DNA of 64,000 nt, taken from assembly GCA_023091665.1 (NCBI GenBank), contig JALJCQ010000001.1:2232001-2296000 (forward strand), given 5' to 3'. Each line of letters opens with the position of its first letter. The stretch's first letter is position 1. The notes beneath the pieces were generated by a model. It ran no database searches and was not told the DNA's origin. It saw only the letters and a list, made by a program, of their open reading frames with translations. Made by a program: the position numbers and the translations under genes. Shown piece by piece: positions 32,901-43,104 of the stretch. The DNA is from Pythium myriotylum. Lineage: Eukaryota; Oomycota; Peronosporomycetes; Pythiales; Pythiaceae.

Positions 32901-34912
32901 GAAGTCGTGAGAGAAACATGTTCCGGTAGGACGGGAAATTTGCTGGCCCAGACCCAGTCACCCCATACGCTATACATCGCTGTCAAGCGCGAGGAGAATC
33001 CGAGTGACAGCTATGTTGGAGACATTTGTGTGATCTATGGAGAGATCGACGTGGTTCCAGAGGACTACACGTGCATTCAAACGACTCCCTCTGGTCATTC
33101 GGCAAACCTGAACGACGGAACTAGTGGAGTACCGATCTTCATTTGTTATCGTCGAGTTGTAACTGCATCTGACAAAAGCCTTATGGACGTGGCACTCATG
33201 TGGACGTCAGGGACGCAAGCCGACCCCTTACCCGCTGGCTTCACAAAGATACAGCACACTCCGCTGGGCATGGAAGCTAACTTGAACCAAGGTACTTCCG
33301 GCGTGTCCATCTATCTATGCTTTGCGAAGGCTGATCCGTCGGAAATTGTTCGCCCGGTGGATGATGCTCTCAATGGTGAATATGAAATCGTGGTCGCTGC
33401 AAGCACGAGCAACTCGTCATCCTTGCCGCCACTGATAGGTAGCTTCATTCGACTCGCCGTCGCTGAACGAGCTGAGGCCGCCTATGCAATTGAAGGCAAG
33501 TTTGGGACAGTCTTCCATGGCTATCAACCGGGAATGATCCGTGGTACTCTGTATCGTTCGGAACAGCGGAAGAAACGAGTAGTGGCTGGTGTGTGGATGT
33601 CGGACGAGCAAAATGCGTCGTCCATGATTGACTTCGTTCCGCCCAGCTTCCCCTTTGAGTGGACACTCAATGACGCCAACAACGAACTGGACGGTTGGTG
33701 GTGTGGCCCAGACGATGCTTCATCCATATCGTACATTACGACGCCCTCGGCAGGAACCGCTAGCTCAGCGAATGCTGGCTCGACGCCGTTGCCGCTCAAA
33801 TCTTGGAAGTTGATGAAGGATGCATACGTGCGCCTTGCGTTCAAGAAGGACTATGGCACTGAATGGAAGGATGGGGAGCTCGTCTCATCTGAACGAGTGT
33901 GGCGCCATGATGTTGCATCGATGCTCTCACGCTTCGTGGCGAGTCGGACACTCGGAGGTGATAACTTGCTCTCGTGCTCGCAGTGCGAACGCAAAACCGA
34001 GTCAAGAACCAACACAGTGGTGGTGGCTCCACCTGCGCATCTCATCCTCACGATCAAACGGATGTTTTACGACTGGGCCCAGCAAAAAACGCGGAAGTCG
34101 CTGCACGATGTGACATTCCCCGCTTTACTTACGCTTCCAGCCCTCACGAGTGAAGATGAAGACGCGGTGTATGACGAAGAAACGACAAGCGAAGTTCGAG
34201 ACAAGTATCGCCAGCGCCAGTATGGGCTGTATGGAGTGCTCGTGCACAGTGGATTGACAGCCAACTCGGGGCACTACTTCAGTTATTGCCGGGAGAGTGA
34301 TGATAGCACCAAACAGCTTCATCTCGAAGACTCGACGTTAACGCCGTGGATAAAATTCAACGACTCGCGAGTTGAGCGTTCAAGCTGGGCAGAGATCAAT
34401 GCCGCTGTGTCCAACTCAGTCTCCGACTCAGTGTACTTGCTGCTATACAAGCGCCTGTCGTATGAGGTTCCTGAACATACGCAGCCTCACCTTGTGTCTC
34501 CAGAAAGCACCTCAGCCATGGATATTGAGCATACTGACGACGAAGACGAAGCGATGCTGTTGGCGAAAGCGATGGCGTTGTCAATGTCAGCAGCGTCCCA
34601 GAGAAAGGCTCAGTCAGGCGGTGAGATCAAAGACGAGGAGACGAAGGAAGAGGGTACTGTGGGCGAGAAGAGCAAAAACCAAGTGCGGCACCGAATTGAT
34701 CGCTCCGTAGTCCGAGAGGTGAGATTGTTACTATGCCCATTTTGCCTTCTGGTTGGTCTAATTGCAGGCGGTATGCGTAGGTGGAAGCAGCGAATGCTCA
34801 ATATCTTTGGGACACGATGCGAACAGCGGCAAGTGCAGTTCATGTTCAAGATCTACACAATGCCGTCGCGCTACGCTATGGGCTCACGACGTCGAGCGTA
34901 AGAGATTTGTGA
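26934..34912 (+). CDS. Giant ubiquitin-specific protease with RanBP2 fingers and MABP repeats
   Basis: Exons 26934-34718 and 34781-34912 across a 62-nt intron (donor GTGAGA, acceptor GTAG); spliced length 2638 aa. Domains in order: helical N terminus; RanBP2-type zinc finger (about 350); LamG/concanavalin-like sheet (about 460-650); UBR-box-like Cys/His cluster (about 968-1022); three more RanBP2-type fingers (about 1042, 1108, 1167); USP Cys box with catalytic Cys1406 (NVCYQNSFLQSL); about nine MABP-like repeats (GY-R---DLN...VYLC) between roughly 1565 and 2140; USP His box with His2447 (NSGHYFSY) and Asp2477 (FNDSRV); UIM (EAMLLAKAMALSMS) near the C terminus. It should cleave ubiquitin from proteins; the target is unknown. 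I start at MGDPSAAPEA rather than 33 codons upstream. The last exon gives a coherent 44-codon tail. Confidence 0.88.
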
Positions 34913-35028
34913 TACGCACTATGTAGAAACGTTTTGGAAAAGCTCATTAGGCAAGGCATAAGCAGCCGGACAAATGCAAAACTAAGGTAGAGAGACACAC
35001 GGCGCTCTCCGATACCGGGGCAGTGTCT

Positions 35029-36324
35029 CTACGCGGCAACCGCGCACGTTGGAAGTCGCTTGAATACGCCGACTTCGTCTGCAGGTTCCCAGGGTCCACC
35101 GCTTAGACTCGCCCGGCTGCGCTTGCGCACAAGAAGCTGGAGGCCGTCGCGTCCACCAATGACGGCCTCAACACGGTTCCGGCTGCGAATGTCCACGATC
35201 TCGAGCGAGGGCGAGGCCTGCGAAATGGCCTGCACAGCTGCCGACGTGAGTTTGCCACAGGCCCAGAGACGAAGATCCTTAAGCGACTTGAGTGTGTCCA
35301 CGATGCGCCCAACTGCGGCATCCGTGATCTTCGAACACTGGGAGAGATCGAGCGCTCGGAGACGGGGCAGGCGGTCACAGATCACGTGGACGCCCACGTC
35401 TGTCACCTTCATGCAGTAGCGCAGGTTGAGTGTGCGGAGCTTGGGCAGTGCACCGGCGATCTTCTCCACGAGCACGTCGTCGACTTTGTGGCAAAAGCGC
35501 AAGTTGAGCGCCGAGAGCTGGGGGCACGCACGCACAACGTCGGCGATCGCGCTGTTGTCCACGTTGTGGCAGCCTGCGAGTGAGAGTTGCTCGAGGCGCG
35601 TGCACGCACCAAGATTGCGCGCATCTGACGATGTGAGCGTGTGGCATCCTTCCAGGTCCACGATGCGCAGCGTCGAGCGGTTGGCCGCGACGAGCTGAGC
35701 GAATGTGGCCGGGTCGAGCACCATGTCGCGGAGGCGCAGCTCGCGGAGACTGGAGCAGTTGTCGGCGAGAAGGCGCAGGCCCTCAGTGCCTAGTGCGCCG
35801 CATCGGTTGAGGTCGAGCACCTGCAGGTTGGCGAGCGCTGTGGCGAGGGTGGCCGGGCCAACGGATTGAAGCATCTCGGCCGAGAACGCATTGCAGGCGG
35901 CGACGCGTAGCTCGGCGATCCCTGCGGCTCCGCAGCGCTGAAGCAGACACGCCCAGAAGGACGCGGCGGCGCTCTCGGTGCTGGGCGCGTGGCAGAGGTG
36001 CGTGTTCTGGACGAGGCAGTGCGCGCAGCGGCCGCAGAAGGACGCGAACGCGGTGGCGAGCGGCTCGGCGGCGAGCTTGCGGCTGGTCGAGAGCAGCGCG
36101 AAGCGGTCGCGCGGCGCCAGGAAGCCGAGCACGTGCTGGAGGCTCTCGGAGGTGAGCGAGGTGAGGGCGTCGTCGTCGGCCGCGGGGTCGGCGTGCTGCT
36201 GGTCGGACTCGACGAGGTCGTCCTGGTTGTCGGGCGCGCGGCTGAGGCGCATGAGCTTGCTCTTGCGCTGGCGCTCGGGCGCGTGCGCGCCGCGGCTCTT
36301 GGCGGCCGCGGAGGCGACGCCCAT
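35029..36324 (-). CDS. F-box/leucine-rich-repeat protein (FBXL/AMN1-like)
   Basis: Single exon, 431 aa. After a basic disordered N terminus, residues about 52-95 form an F-box (LTSESLQHVLGFLAPRDRFALLSTSRKL) that would bind SKP1. From about 135 to 390 run at least eight cysteine-containing LRRs (LEQLSLAGCHNV, LSALNLRFCHKV, LRTLNLRYCMKV, LRALDLSQCSKI, LKDLRLWACGKL), the substrate-binding horseshoe of FBXL proteins. A short His/Cys-rich stretch (CGRCAHCLVQNTHLCH) sits between the F-box and the LRRs. Likely the substrate receptor of an SCF ubiquitin ligase; substrate unknown. Convergent with the USP gene, 116 bp apart. Confidence 0.9.
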   Translation of the reverse strand: MGVASAAAKSRGAHAPERQRKSKLMRLSRAPDNQDDLVESDQQHADPAADDDALTSLTSESLQHVLGFLAPRDRFALLSTSRKLAAEPLATAFASFCGRCAHCLVQNTHLCHAPSTESAAASFWACLLQRCGAAGIAELRVAACNAFSAEMLQSVGPATLATALANLQVLDLNRCGALGTEGLRLLADNCSSLRELRLRDMVLDPATFAQLVAANRSTLRIVDLEGCHTLTSSDARNLGACTRLEQLSLAGCHNVDNSAIADVVRACPQLSALNLRFCHKVDDVLVEKIAGALPKLRTLNLRYCMKVTDVGVHVICDRLPRLRALDLSQCSKITDAAVGRIVDTLKSLKDLRLWACGKLTSAAVQAISQASPSLEIVDIRSRNRVEAVIGGRDGLQLLVRKRSRASLSGGPWEPADEVGVFKRLPTCAVAA

Positions 36325-37893
36325 GGGCGTGCGCGCGCGGCGCGGGACTCGTTAGCTCTCGGGGGCGGACGCGGCGGCGATCAGTTGGGTTGTGAGAGGG
36401 GCGTGCGGGTCTCGTGCTTGCGCTGGGTGATCCACTGGTGCTGCGGGCAGTCCTTGAGCATGCAGGCGGCGGCGAGCGAGGCGGCGGCGAGACTGGCGGC
36501 GCGCCGTCGAATTGCCGAGTGACGCGCATGGCCGGTGGAGTGGCTTCGGCAGGAAGGGCGTAATTTATTCGATTCCTTACGGGTCGACTGTTTACGGTCG
36601 GGTCGGGAAAAACGCGACAGGTGGTGTAGTTTACCGCGACGAATCGCACGGTTGCCAAACGGCAGACGGGGCGACCGGCGCATTTTCTTCGAGAACTCAT
36701 CCACTGTGGGGGGACGAGAGGGGTCGGGGATCGAATGTGTCCATCGATTTTCGAAAGAAATTGAGAAACGACCACTTCACTTGATTTTAGTATTGAGATT
36801 CTGTGAATTGATAGTTCGTGACCGCGCAAGCTGCTGCGAAGCAACAGATTCTAGAACAATTTCCCTAATCGAGCGTACCAACCCCTAACCCCTCCGCCGG
36901 GTAATCCACTCGAGATGCTCTGGAAGGCCATGCAAGCACTGAAGAATCGGCCATGCGGCTCGAGTCGACGCGGCGCGACGTCACCCACTGCGTTCTGTGT
37001 CAAAGCGCGAGGCCGGCGAGACCTTCTAGAAGGTCGAGTGCGCGCGGGAAGCGCTGCGCTCTGCGTGCGACACGTGGCGGACGGCGGGGCCGCGTTCTCG
37101 AAGGCGGCGGGCGTTTAGACTTGGGTGGCGGTCCGACCGATCGCGATGCGCCACTCGAGGCTGCGCCTTCTCAGCACGCTCAACTGCGCGTGCGAATGGG
37201 CGAGACGCGACGCTCGACTGTTCTGCGCGCTGCAGACCACCTGAGCGACGGCGCGCTTAGCAAGGCCATGTCTCGCAGCGCCACAGTCTCCTGTGCCGGT
37301 CGGACGAGCGAGTGTGGGCTGTCAAATCCGACGCTTCAAGGTGAGATGAACCCACCGCGACACACGTCGCACATGCGCCAGCTCCTTCTTTCCATGAGCA
37401 ACGCTGCGTCCTCCTGCGTATCGCCCTCGCTTTCCTACTGTCCGACGCGGTGTCATCCGCTTCGAGAGGATGTCATGCTTCCGTTGGCTCTCATTAAGTA
37501 TTTTCACACTCTCGATCACTAGTAGCTCTCCGATCGTTCCAGAGAGCCAAAGCTCTTGCGACACGCGTCGCGGACACGTTGTCAGAGTTTATTCCGATCA
37601 TAAAATATACTGTCAAATAGTCGTCAATTGAGCAGCGTCGCTCGCCTTCACAGCGACTCGCCGCTTGGCACTCGATCGGACACTGCGCCTTCGCATATGT
37701 TGTAACAAGCCATGCTGACGCTCCAAAAGATGCCTCTTCACAGGGGAGGCGGCGCGGATTCCTTCATGGTCTGGTGATCGAGGAAATGAACCCATGTCAT
37801 TTCACACGTCGCAGATTAAATATTAATATGTCGTTTGCTGTGCATGTGTGTCGCCAACAGCCATTGCATTCGCGTGTCACCAAGAGGTGCGTC
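36325..37893. other. 1.57-kb gap between divergent genes
   Basis: Contains several overlapping open frames. The longest, 36953-37522 plus strand, encodes 189 basic residues without recognisable motifs. On the minus strand a short frame ending at 36381 contains an Ala-rich hydrophobic stretch, then MLKDCPQHQW..., which could be the end of a small anchored protein but has no clear start. The region should contain the promoters of the F-box and NSUN2-like genes. AT-rich patches occur near 36590 and 37600-37620. Confidence 0.5.
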
Positions 37894-40065
37894 ATGGGCC
37901 GCAGCAAGACCAAGCCGCCGCCGCCGCGCGCCTACGAGAGCGACGGCGACAGTGACAGCGACGGGCCACCGGCGCCCGTGCCGCTGCAGTCGCTCGAGCA
38001 GGGCCGCGTGCGAGACCTCGTGGCCGAGTTCGAGCACGACCAGGCGCTCAAGAAGCAGCAGAACAAGCCCACGACCAAGCGCGCGCGCGCCGAGCTCGAG
38101 CAGCTCGCGCTCGACAAGAAGAAGAAGCAGTTCCGCCAAGACCGCGCGGAGAAGGTCGTGTGGCGCAAGTTCGACAGAGAGAACCGCGTCTTCGAGAGCT
38201 ACTACAGGCGCCAGCTCGGTCTCTCGGAGGAGCAGTGGGGCGCGTTCGTCCATGCCCTGCGCGCACCGCTGGCAGTTCATGTGCGCGTCAACGGAAACTA
38301 CAAGAGTCTCAGTGAGATTGTGACGGGCACTCTGGAACTGGATTTCCCGCTTGAAGGAGTACTGGTCAGGCGTGCGCTCACAAGCGACGGTGACGAGCAG
38401 GACGCCCCAGTGTCGCTTGGACCGGTTGAGTGGTCGCCAGACAAGCGAGCATGGAAGATCTCAATCGATTCCAAGAGTCTGCGCAAGGCCGAAAAGCTAC
38501 GCGATCTCAACACGTATGTACAGACCCAGGTCCACCTGGGGACACTGCAGCGCCTCGACCCTATCACAGCTGTCATCCCGGCATTCCTGCAGCTCCAGCC
38601 CGGGCACCGCGTCCTTGATCTCTGTGGTGGCGGAGAGCAGCGCGCTCCTGGCGTTATTGAGCGCATGGACGAACGCGACGCACCTGGTGTGCTCGTTGTG
38701 AACGAGAAGGACGCCGCGAGTGCTGCTCGCGCTGTGCAGACTCTGAGCCGCACACTCGCAATCTCACGGTCCACGATCGTGACTGCGCATAAGCCATTCG
38801 AGTTTCCTGCCCCTACTACTGGAGGTGGTGTCTTTGACCGAGTCATTTGTTCGGCTCCATGCTCCGGTGACGGCCTTATTCGCAAGATCCCAGAGCGATG
38901 GCGCACGTGGACTCCGGAAGCCGGACTCAAGAGCCACGCCGCGCAGGTGGCGTTGATCTCCAAAGCTATGGCACTCGTTAGCGAGGGCGGTGCTCTGCTG
39001 TACTGCACTCGATCACTGAACCCGATCGAGAACGAGGCCGTCGTGTCGTCGCTGCTGCGGTCAGGAGACGGAGCATTCGAGCTTGTGGACGTGAGCGATG
39101 TGTGCGTTGAGCTTGAGCGCTGTAAAGGCCTCGAGACGTGGGAGGTCTATGACAGCGAGATGAACGCAGTTTCTCTTTGGGAGACGGCAACTCCTGCACA
39201 AAGAAAGCAGCTCCGCGCATCGATGTGGCCACCGACTGATGACGAGGCTGAAAGTATGCATCTGAAACGGTGTGTGCGCGTGCTGCCGCACCAAAACGAT
39301 ACCAGTGCTATGTTCATCGCGCTCATCCGTAAGGTTCACGAGCCCAAGTCGGTCGTAGTGGGTCCGACTGTCGTTCCGCAATCGCTTTCATCAGGCACCA
39401 ACAGCGAAACAACCAAAAAGCAGCTTAAAGCCAACCGCAAGCTTCTCGGCAGCCTGTCGATGCTGAAGGATACAGATCGTCAGCAGTTGATCACGTTCCT
39501 TGGCATGTCATCTGGTGCGCTAACCTCCACTCAGTTCATGGAGCGAAGTGGCTTCGCCAAAGACTCGGCTGTTCATGTTGTGTCGGAAGTTCTCGCTGAG
39601 TTAGTTGTCAATGTCTTCCAAGGGCGATTGATCATCCATCGAGCTGGTGTCGAAGCTTTTAAGAAAGTTAGCTCCTCACCTTCGACGACATCATTCGAGT
39701 TAACCGATGATGGGGCTCGTGTACTGCTGCCTTCGCTGCGGCAACGCGTGCTCCAGCTCCCTCTGGACGAGTTCTCGCGACTGTTAACAAAGAGAGAGGC
39801 GTGGCTGAAGCACGCGAGTGAGTCGGCTCGTGAAATTCTGGATGAGACTCCGGAGGGGAGCCTCGTGGTCGTGCTGGACGACATGGAACCGATGCAGACG
39901 GCCGATCAGGACCTGGTAGTGGTGGCTGTGAAGCGTCACTCATCGTATTCCGTAGTGTCTACATCGTCGGCCATCGCTCGCGTCAAGACTCTAATGAAGG
40001 AGCTGGAAGCCGGTGGTGAAGACGACGAAGATAGTGGCTACGACTCTCTCGAATTCGAGGACTGA
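37894..40065 (+). CDS. NSUN2-like RNA m5C methyltransferase homologue, probably catalytically dead
   Basis: Single exon, 723 aa, starting MGRSKTKPPPP; the frame is open 40 codons upstream but those look like leader. The RsmF/NCL1/NSUN fold is clear from VQTQVHLGTLQRLDPITAVIPAFLQLQPGH-type sequence through to ENEAVVSSLL. Key motifs are altered. SAM-binding motif I reads LDLCGGGEQRAPG instead of D-CAAPGSKT. Motif IV reads SAPCSGDG, keeping Cys323 but with Ser320 in place of the usual Asp. Motif VI reads YCTRSLNPIENE, where Arg373 stands at the position of the catalytic Cys of the TCS motif. Active NSUN2 makes 5-methylcytosine in tRNA; this copy may bind RNA or a partner without methylating. The C-terminal 250 residues are less conserved. 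Convergent with the TRF4/5 gene. Confidence 0.85.
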   Translation: MGRSKTKPPPPRAYESDGDSDSDGPPAPVPLQSLEQGRVRDLVAEFEHDQALKKQQNKPTTKRARAELEQLALDKKKKQFRQDRAEKVVWRKFDRENRVFESYYRRQLGLSEEQWGAFVHALRAPLAVHVRVNGNYKSLSEIVTGTLELDFPLEGVLVRRALTSDGDEQDAPVSLGPVEWSPDKRAWKISIDSKSLRKAEKLRDLNTYVQTQVHLGTLQRLDPITAVIPAFLQLQPGHRVLDLCGGGEQRAPGVIERMDERDAPGVLVVNEKDAASAARAVQTLSRTLAISRSTIVTAHKPFEFPAPTTGGGVFDRVICSAPCSGDGLIRKIPERWRTWTPEAGLKSHAAQVALISKAMALVSEGGALLYCTRSLNPIENEAVVSSLLRSGDGAFELVDVSDVCVELERCKGLETWEVYDSEMNAVSLWETATPAQRKQLRASMWPPTDDEAESMHLKRCVRVLPHQNDTSAMFIALIRKVHEPKSVVVGPTVVPQSLSSGTNSETTKKQLKANRKLLGSLSMLKDTDRQQLITFLGMSSGALTSTQFMERSGFAKDSAVHVVSEVLAELVVNVFQGRLIIHRAGVEAFKKVSSSPSTTSFELTDDGARVLLPSLRQRVLQLPLDEFSRLLTKREAWLKHASESAREILDETPEGSLVVVLDDMEPMQTADQDLVVVAVKRHSSYSVVSTSSAIARVKTLMKELEAGGEDDEDSGYDSLEFED

Positions 40066-40187
40066 TAAACTAATCGAGACGTTTCTTCTTAGATCTGCTA
40101 AACTACTGTTAAACTGTGGCTTTCTCAGGATTCGTAGAACTACAAGGAGGTTATGGGACACACACGTGGACGACATTCAGACGACCA

Positions 40188-42466
40188 CTACTTGGCCGCA
40201 ATGGCGTGAGTCGACTTGCTGGCTTTGCCCGCGAGTAGATGGTGAAACTGCTGCTGGTACTGATGCTGTGAGTGGCCTGACGTGCTCAGGAGGCAGCTGA
40301 GAGCCGATGGTGTGAATCGTGTCGGACGGAAGTACTTGAGCGCGTAGAAAGAGTCTTCAAAGACAGCTACAACCTTGGAGAACGCAAAACTGCTCGCGCT
40401 GACGTTTCGATCCGGGTGAATGGGATCTTCGATGACCAGAGCAGGCAGCTTCTTGCCCAGATCACCGCTGTTCCCAACATTGTCCGCTAACCGGTAGATG
40501 TAGCCACCATCGCGGATCGAGAGGCCATTCTTACGGTAATCAAACACGATGCCAAAGAACTCAAGGATTGTCATAGTCCTCTCCCCAAGCGAAAGCTTCA
40601 CTGGCTCCTCTTGCTGCGACGCATACTGCTCTTGTTGTGTCCGAGCACCATGCTCAGCGTCCTCGTGAGCGGACGTCGTCGTACTGCTACCATCACTACA
40701 GTCCTCCGTGTCAGCCGTGCTAGACGTCACACTGACTGCGTCTAGTGTGTCTTTCTTAGTAGGTGTCGATACTGATTTGGGCGGCGTCGCTTTAGGCTTG
40801 GTTGCCTGTGGTGGGGCAGCAACCGCAGCCGCATAGCTTGAAGGTGGAGCGGGCGCTTTAGCTGGTTCCTCAGGCGACAACTTCGCGATGCCAGCGGCGA
40901 CAGCAGCATAGCTGAACGGTTGAGGGGGTGGTGCAGATTTGGTTGCAGAAGCTTCAACATTTGGCTCTGAGCGGAGGTTATCGGATAGAGGACGCTTGAG
41001 ACTACTCTGTCTTGAAACCACAGCCGCAAACGAGGATGTGGCTGTCGGTGCTGCGGTCATCACGTTCCCATCAGGCTTGCCAACTTGGTGAGTCGAAGCG
41101 AGTTGTTCCTTCTCCCTCTTCTCCTCAGCGATGAGATCCGCGGGTCGAGGAAGCGGTGATCCAGAGGCGAAGAGGGCTGCCGCCTTGAAGCAACGCTCGC
41201 CATAACGCCAGAGCAGCTGAAAGTGGATGATCATGAGCACAACTGAGTACGAGCTCAGTCCACCGGTGTAGGCGTCGTTCAGATCCCGCTCGCGCAGTAG
41301 TTGCTTGAACACGACGGCCAAAGGATACAGCTCAGGCATTTCATCGGCATACCGCTTGATCAAATCCCGGGCAAGCAGCCCGCTATGAGTCGCTGTCGAC
41401 TCAAACGTGATGTCGATGGGCACGGAAGACTGAGCCGTCACGAGCTTTAGCACGGGGATCTTCGCGGTATCCAAGACGACAAGTGACTCTACCCACGGCT
41501 GAGATTCAAGCGCGGTGGCCAGCTGACGCAGAGACTTGACAGTGAGCATGCGATCGTGGATCTCAACGACACCAAGAATGACGAGATCAACGTCGCTACT
41601 TGGAAGCCAAATCCCGGTAGAATATGAACCAAATGGCTCCATTTTGGACTTTGGCCAGAGTGCGTGGACACATCGGCGAACGTGTGTAATCATCTGCTCG
41701 ATATGGACGGTCATCGCGTCCACCGTTGCCCTAGTGTAGTTGGCGTACTCGACAATCTCGTCGTGTAACCTGTGAGCATTCACATACGTAAATTCAGTGG
41801 CAGCTCTCGTGCAGCAAGGGTAAACGGTGAACGAGCGTACCTCTCGGCGATGGAGTCCATCCGCGCGTCACGAGCACTGGGGCCAGACCAACAAGGATCG
41901 CGCTGGCGCAATGCTGGCGCCAAGAAGAGACTGCGATTACGGCTCTTAACGCCGTCAGGCTCCATCTCTTGCAAGCGTGACCCAGTCGAAGCGGCGCTGT
42001 TGTTGAATCCATCCTGCAAGATCTTTGAAGCAGTATTGGTGGCCTCTGCGGCAGCTATCGCCGCCGCCTGTTTGAGCTGCTTGTCCTTGCGTTCCTTGTC
42101 TCGAGCGATCTTGAACGACTGCTGTTTGACAGGGTCTACAGGCGAAAGATTAGCACGAGGGTTGTCCTGCTGTTGTGGCATCGCAGTCGGCGTACGCTTC
42201 TTCGCCACGACGACGCTGGAGGCCGTCTCGTGTTCCTGGCCGGTGCCGGCTGCCTTCTTGGTCTTGGCGGAGGCTTCGGCCGTCGTCGCATCGGCCTTGG
42301 CGTCGCCCTTGGCGCCTTTGGCCTTGGGCTGCTTGATCGTCTGGGCCTGCGTGGCCGCCTTGGTGGCCTTCTTGCTCTTCTTGGGCGGCGACGGCTGGGG
42401 CTGCGGCAGCGCCGAGGCCACCGCCGCGCCGCCGCCGCTGCTGCTGGAGATGGAGGCGCTGCTCAT
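40188..42466 (-). CDS. TRF4/5-type non-canonical poly(A) polymerase
   Basis: Exon 1 is 41841-42466 and exon 2 is 40188-41769, with a 71-nt intron (GTACGC...CACAG). The join gives SIAERLHDEIVEYANY and a 735-aa protein. Residues 1-190 are Lys/Ala-rich and disordered. The nucleotidyltransferase core starts near 210: GSYSTGIWLPSSDVDLVI holds the first two catalytic Asp, and VPIDITFES the third. TGGLSSYSVVLMIIHF is the central domain. The PAP-associated end (GYIYRLADN, LVIEDPIHPDRNVSASSF) comes after a 170-residue low-complexity insertion. In yeast and animals the TRF4/PAPD5 group adds short A-tails to nuclear RNAs and hands them to the exosome, where RRP6 acts. Divergent from the DUF1769 gene. 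Confidence 0.9.
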
Positions 42467-43104
42467 GCTCGTGCGGGAAGCCAGTCAACTACTGGCCCTC
42501 GGTCGCGGCGCCGAACAACGCTACTCGCTTCGGGAGCCCGTCGTGGCTGCGTGCGGTGGATTGACAGGCGTGCCTCACCACACAGCCAAGCTGCAAGCGG
42601 CCGACGAGCTCCCCCGCGTGAGTGACATTCGGCCGCAGCCAATCGAATGGCCGTGCCGTCTGACTAGTCCGGTCCTAGAATAAGGGGGGGATGGGGACCC
42701 CACTTCAGGACCACGCCCCCCGACAACGCGGCCGTCTCAAAACAAGGTGAGGTTGTCGGTTGTTCTTTATTTTTCACTTTTCATGGGTGCCAAATGTTCC
42801 AAGCGTTAACTTAGTCGGGACCAAAATTTGTTTCGAAAGAAAATGGGAGAGGATCCCGACGAAGGAAAAGGGGCTCGGGAACAGCCGCTTGGCCGTTCGG
42901 CTCCGGCCGGATCATCTGCGTCACTTCCGGCGCGTCGGGACTGGCTGGGATCCTCTTCCGGAGCGAAGCGGATCCGGAGGACCGCGCGCCATTCTCGTCC
43001 AGCGTCCGGAGCCCCCGAGCGCGCGCGCCGTCCATCCCTCCTCTGGATGAACCCGCGCGTCTCCGGATTTTCTCCCGCGACCCGCCCTTTCTCCGGACGC
43101 CGCC
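42467..43104. other. Divergent promoter region
   Basis: About 640 bp between two divergent starts. It contains CAGCCAATCG (42636-42645), a CCAAT-box-like decamer also seen upstream of two other genes here. Long minus-strand frames reach into it from the DUF1769 gene but are shadows. Nothing else is recognisable. Confidence 0.5.

Noticed and set aside
34719..34767. Alternative 49-nt intron in the deubiquitinase gene (acceptor GCAG at 34767)
   Set aside because: It gives a Cys/Ser-rich tail with poor codon character; the acceptor at 34780 gives a coherent helical tail and a usual intron length.
35783..36844. 353-codon minus-strand frame overlapping the F-box gene
   Set aside because: Same strand, other frame of the F-box gene; Arg/Pro-rich shadow.
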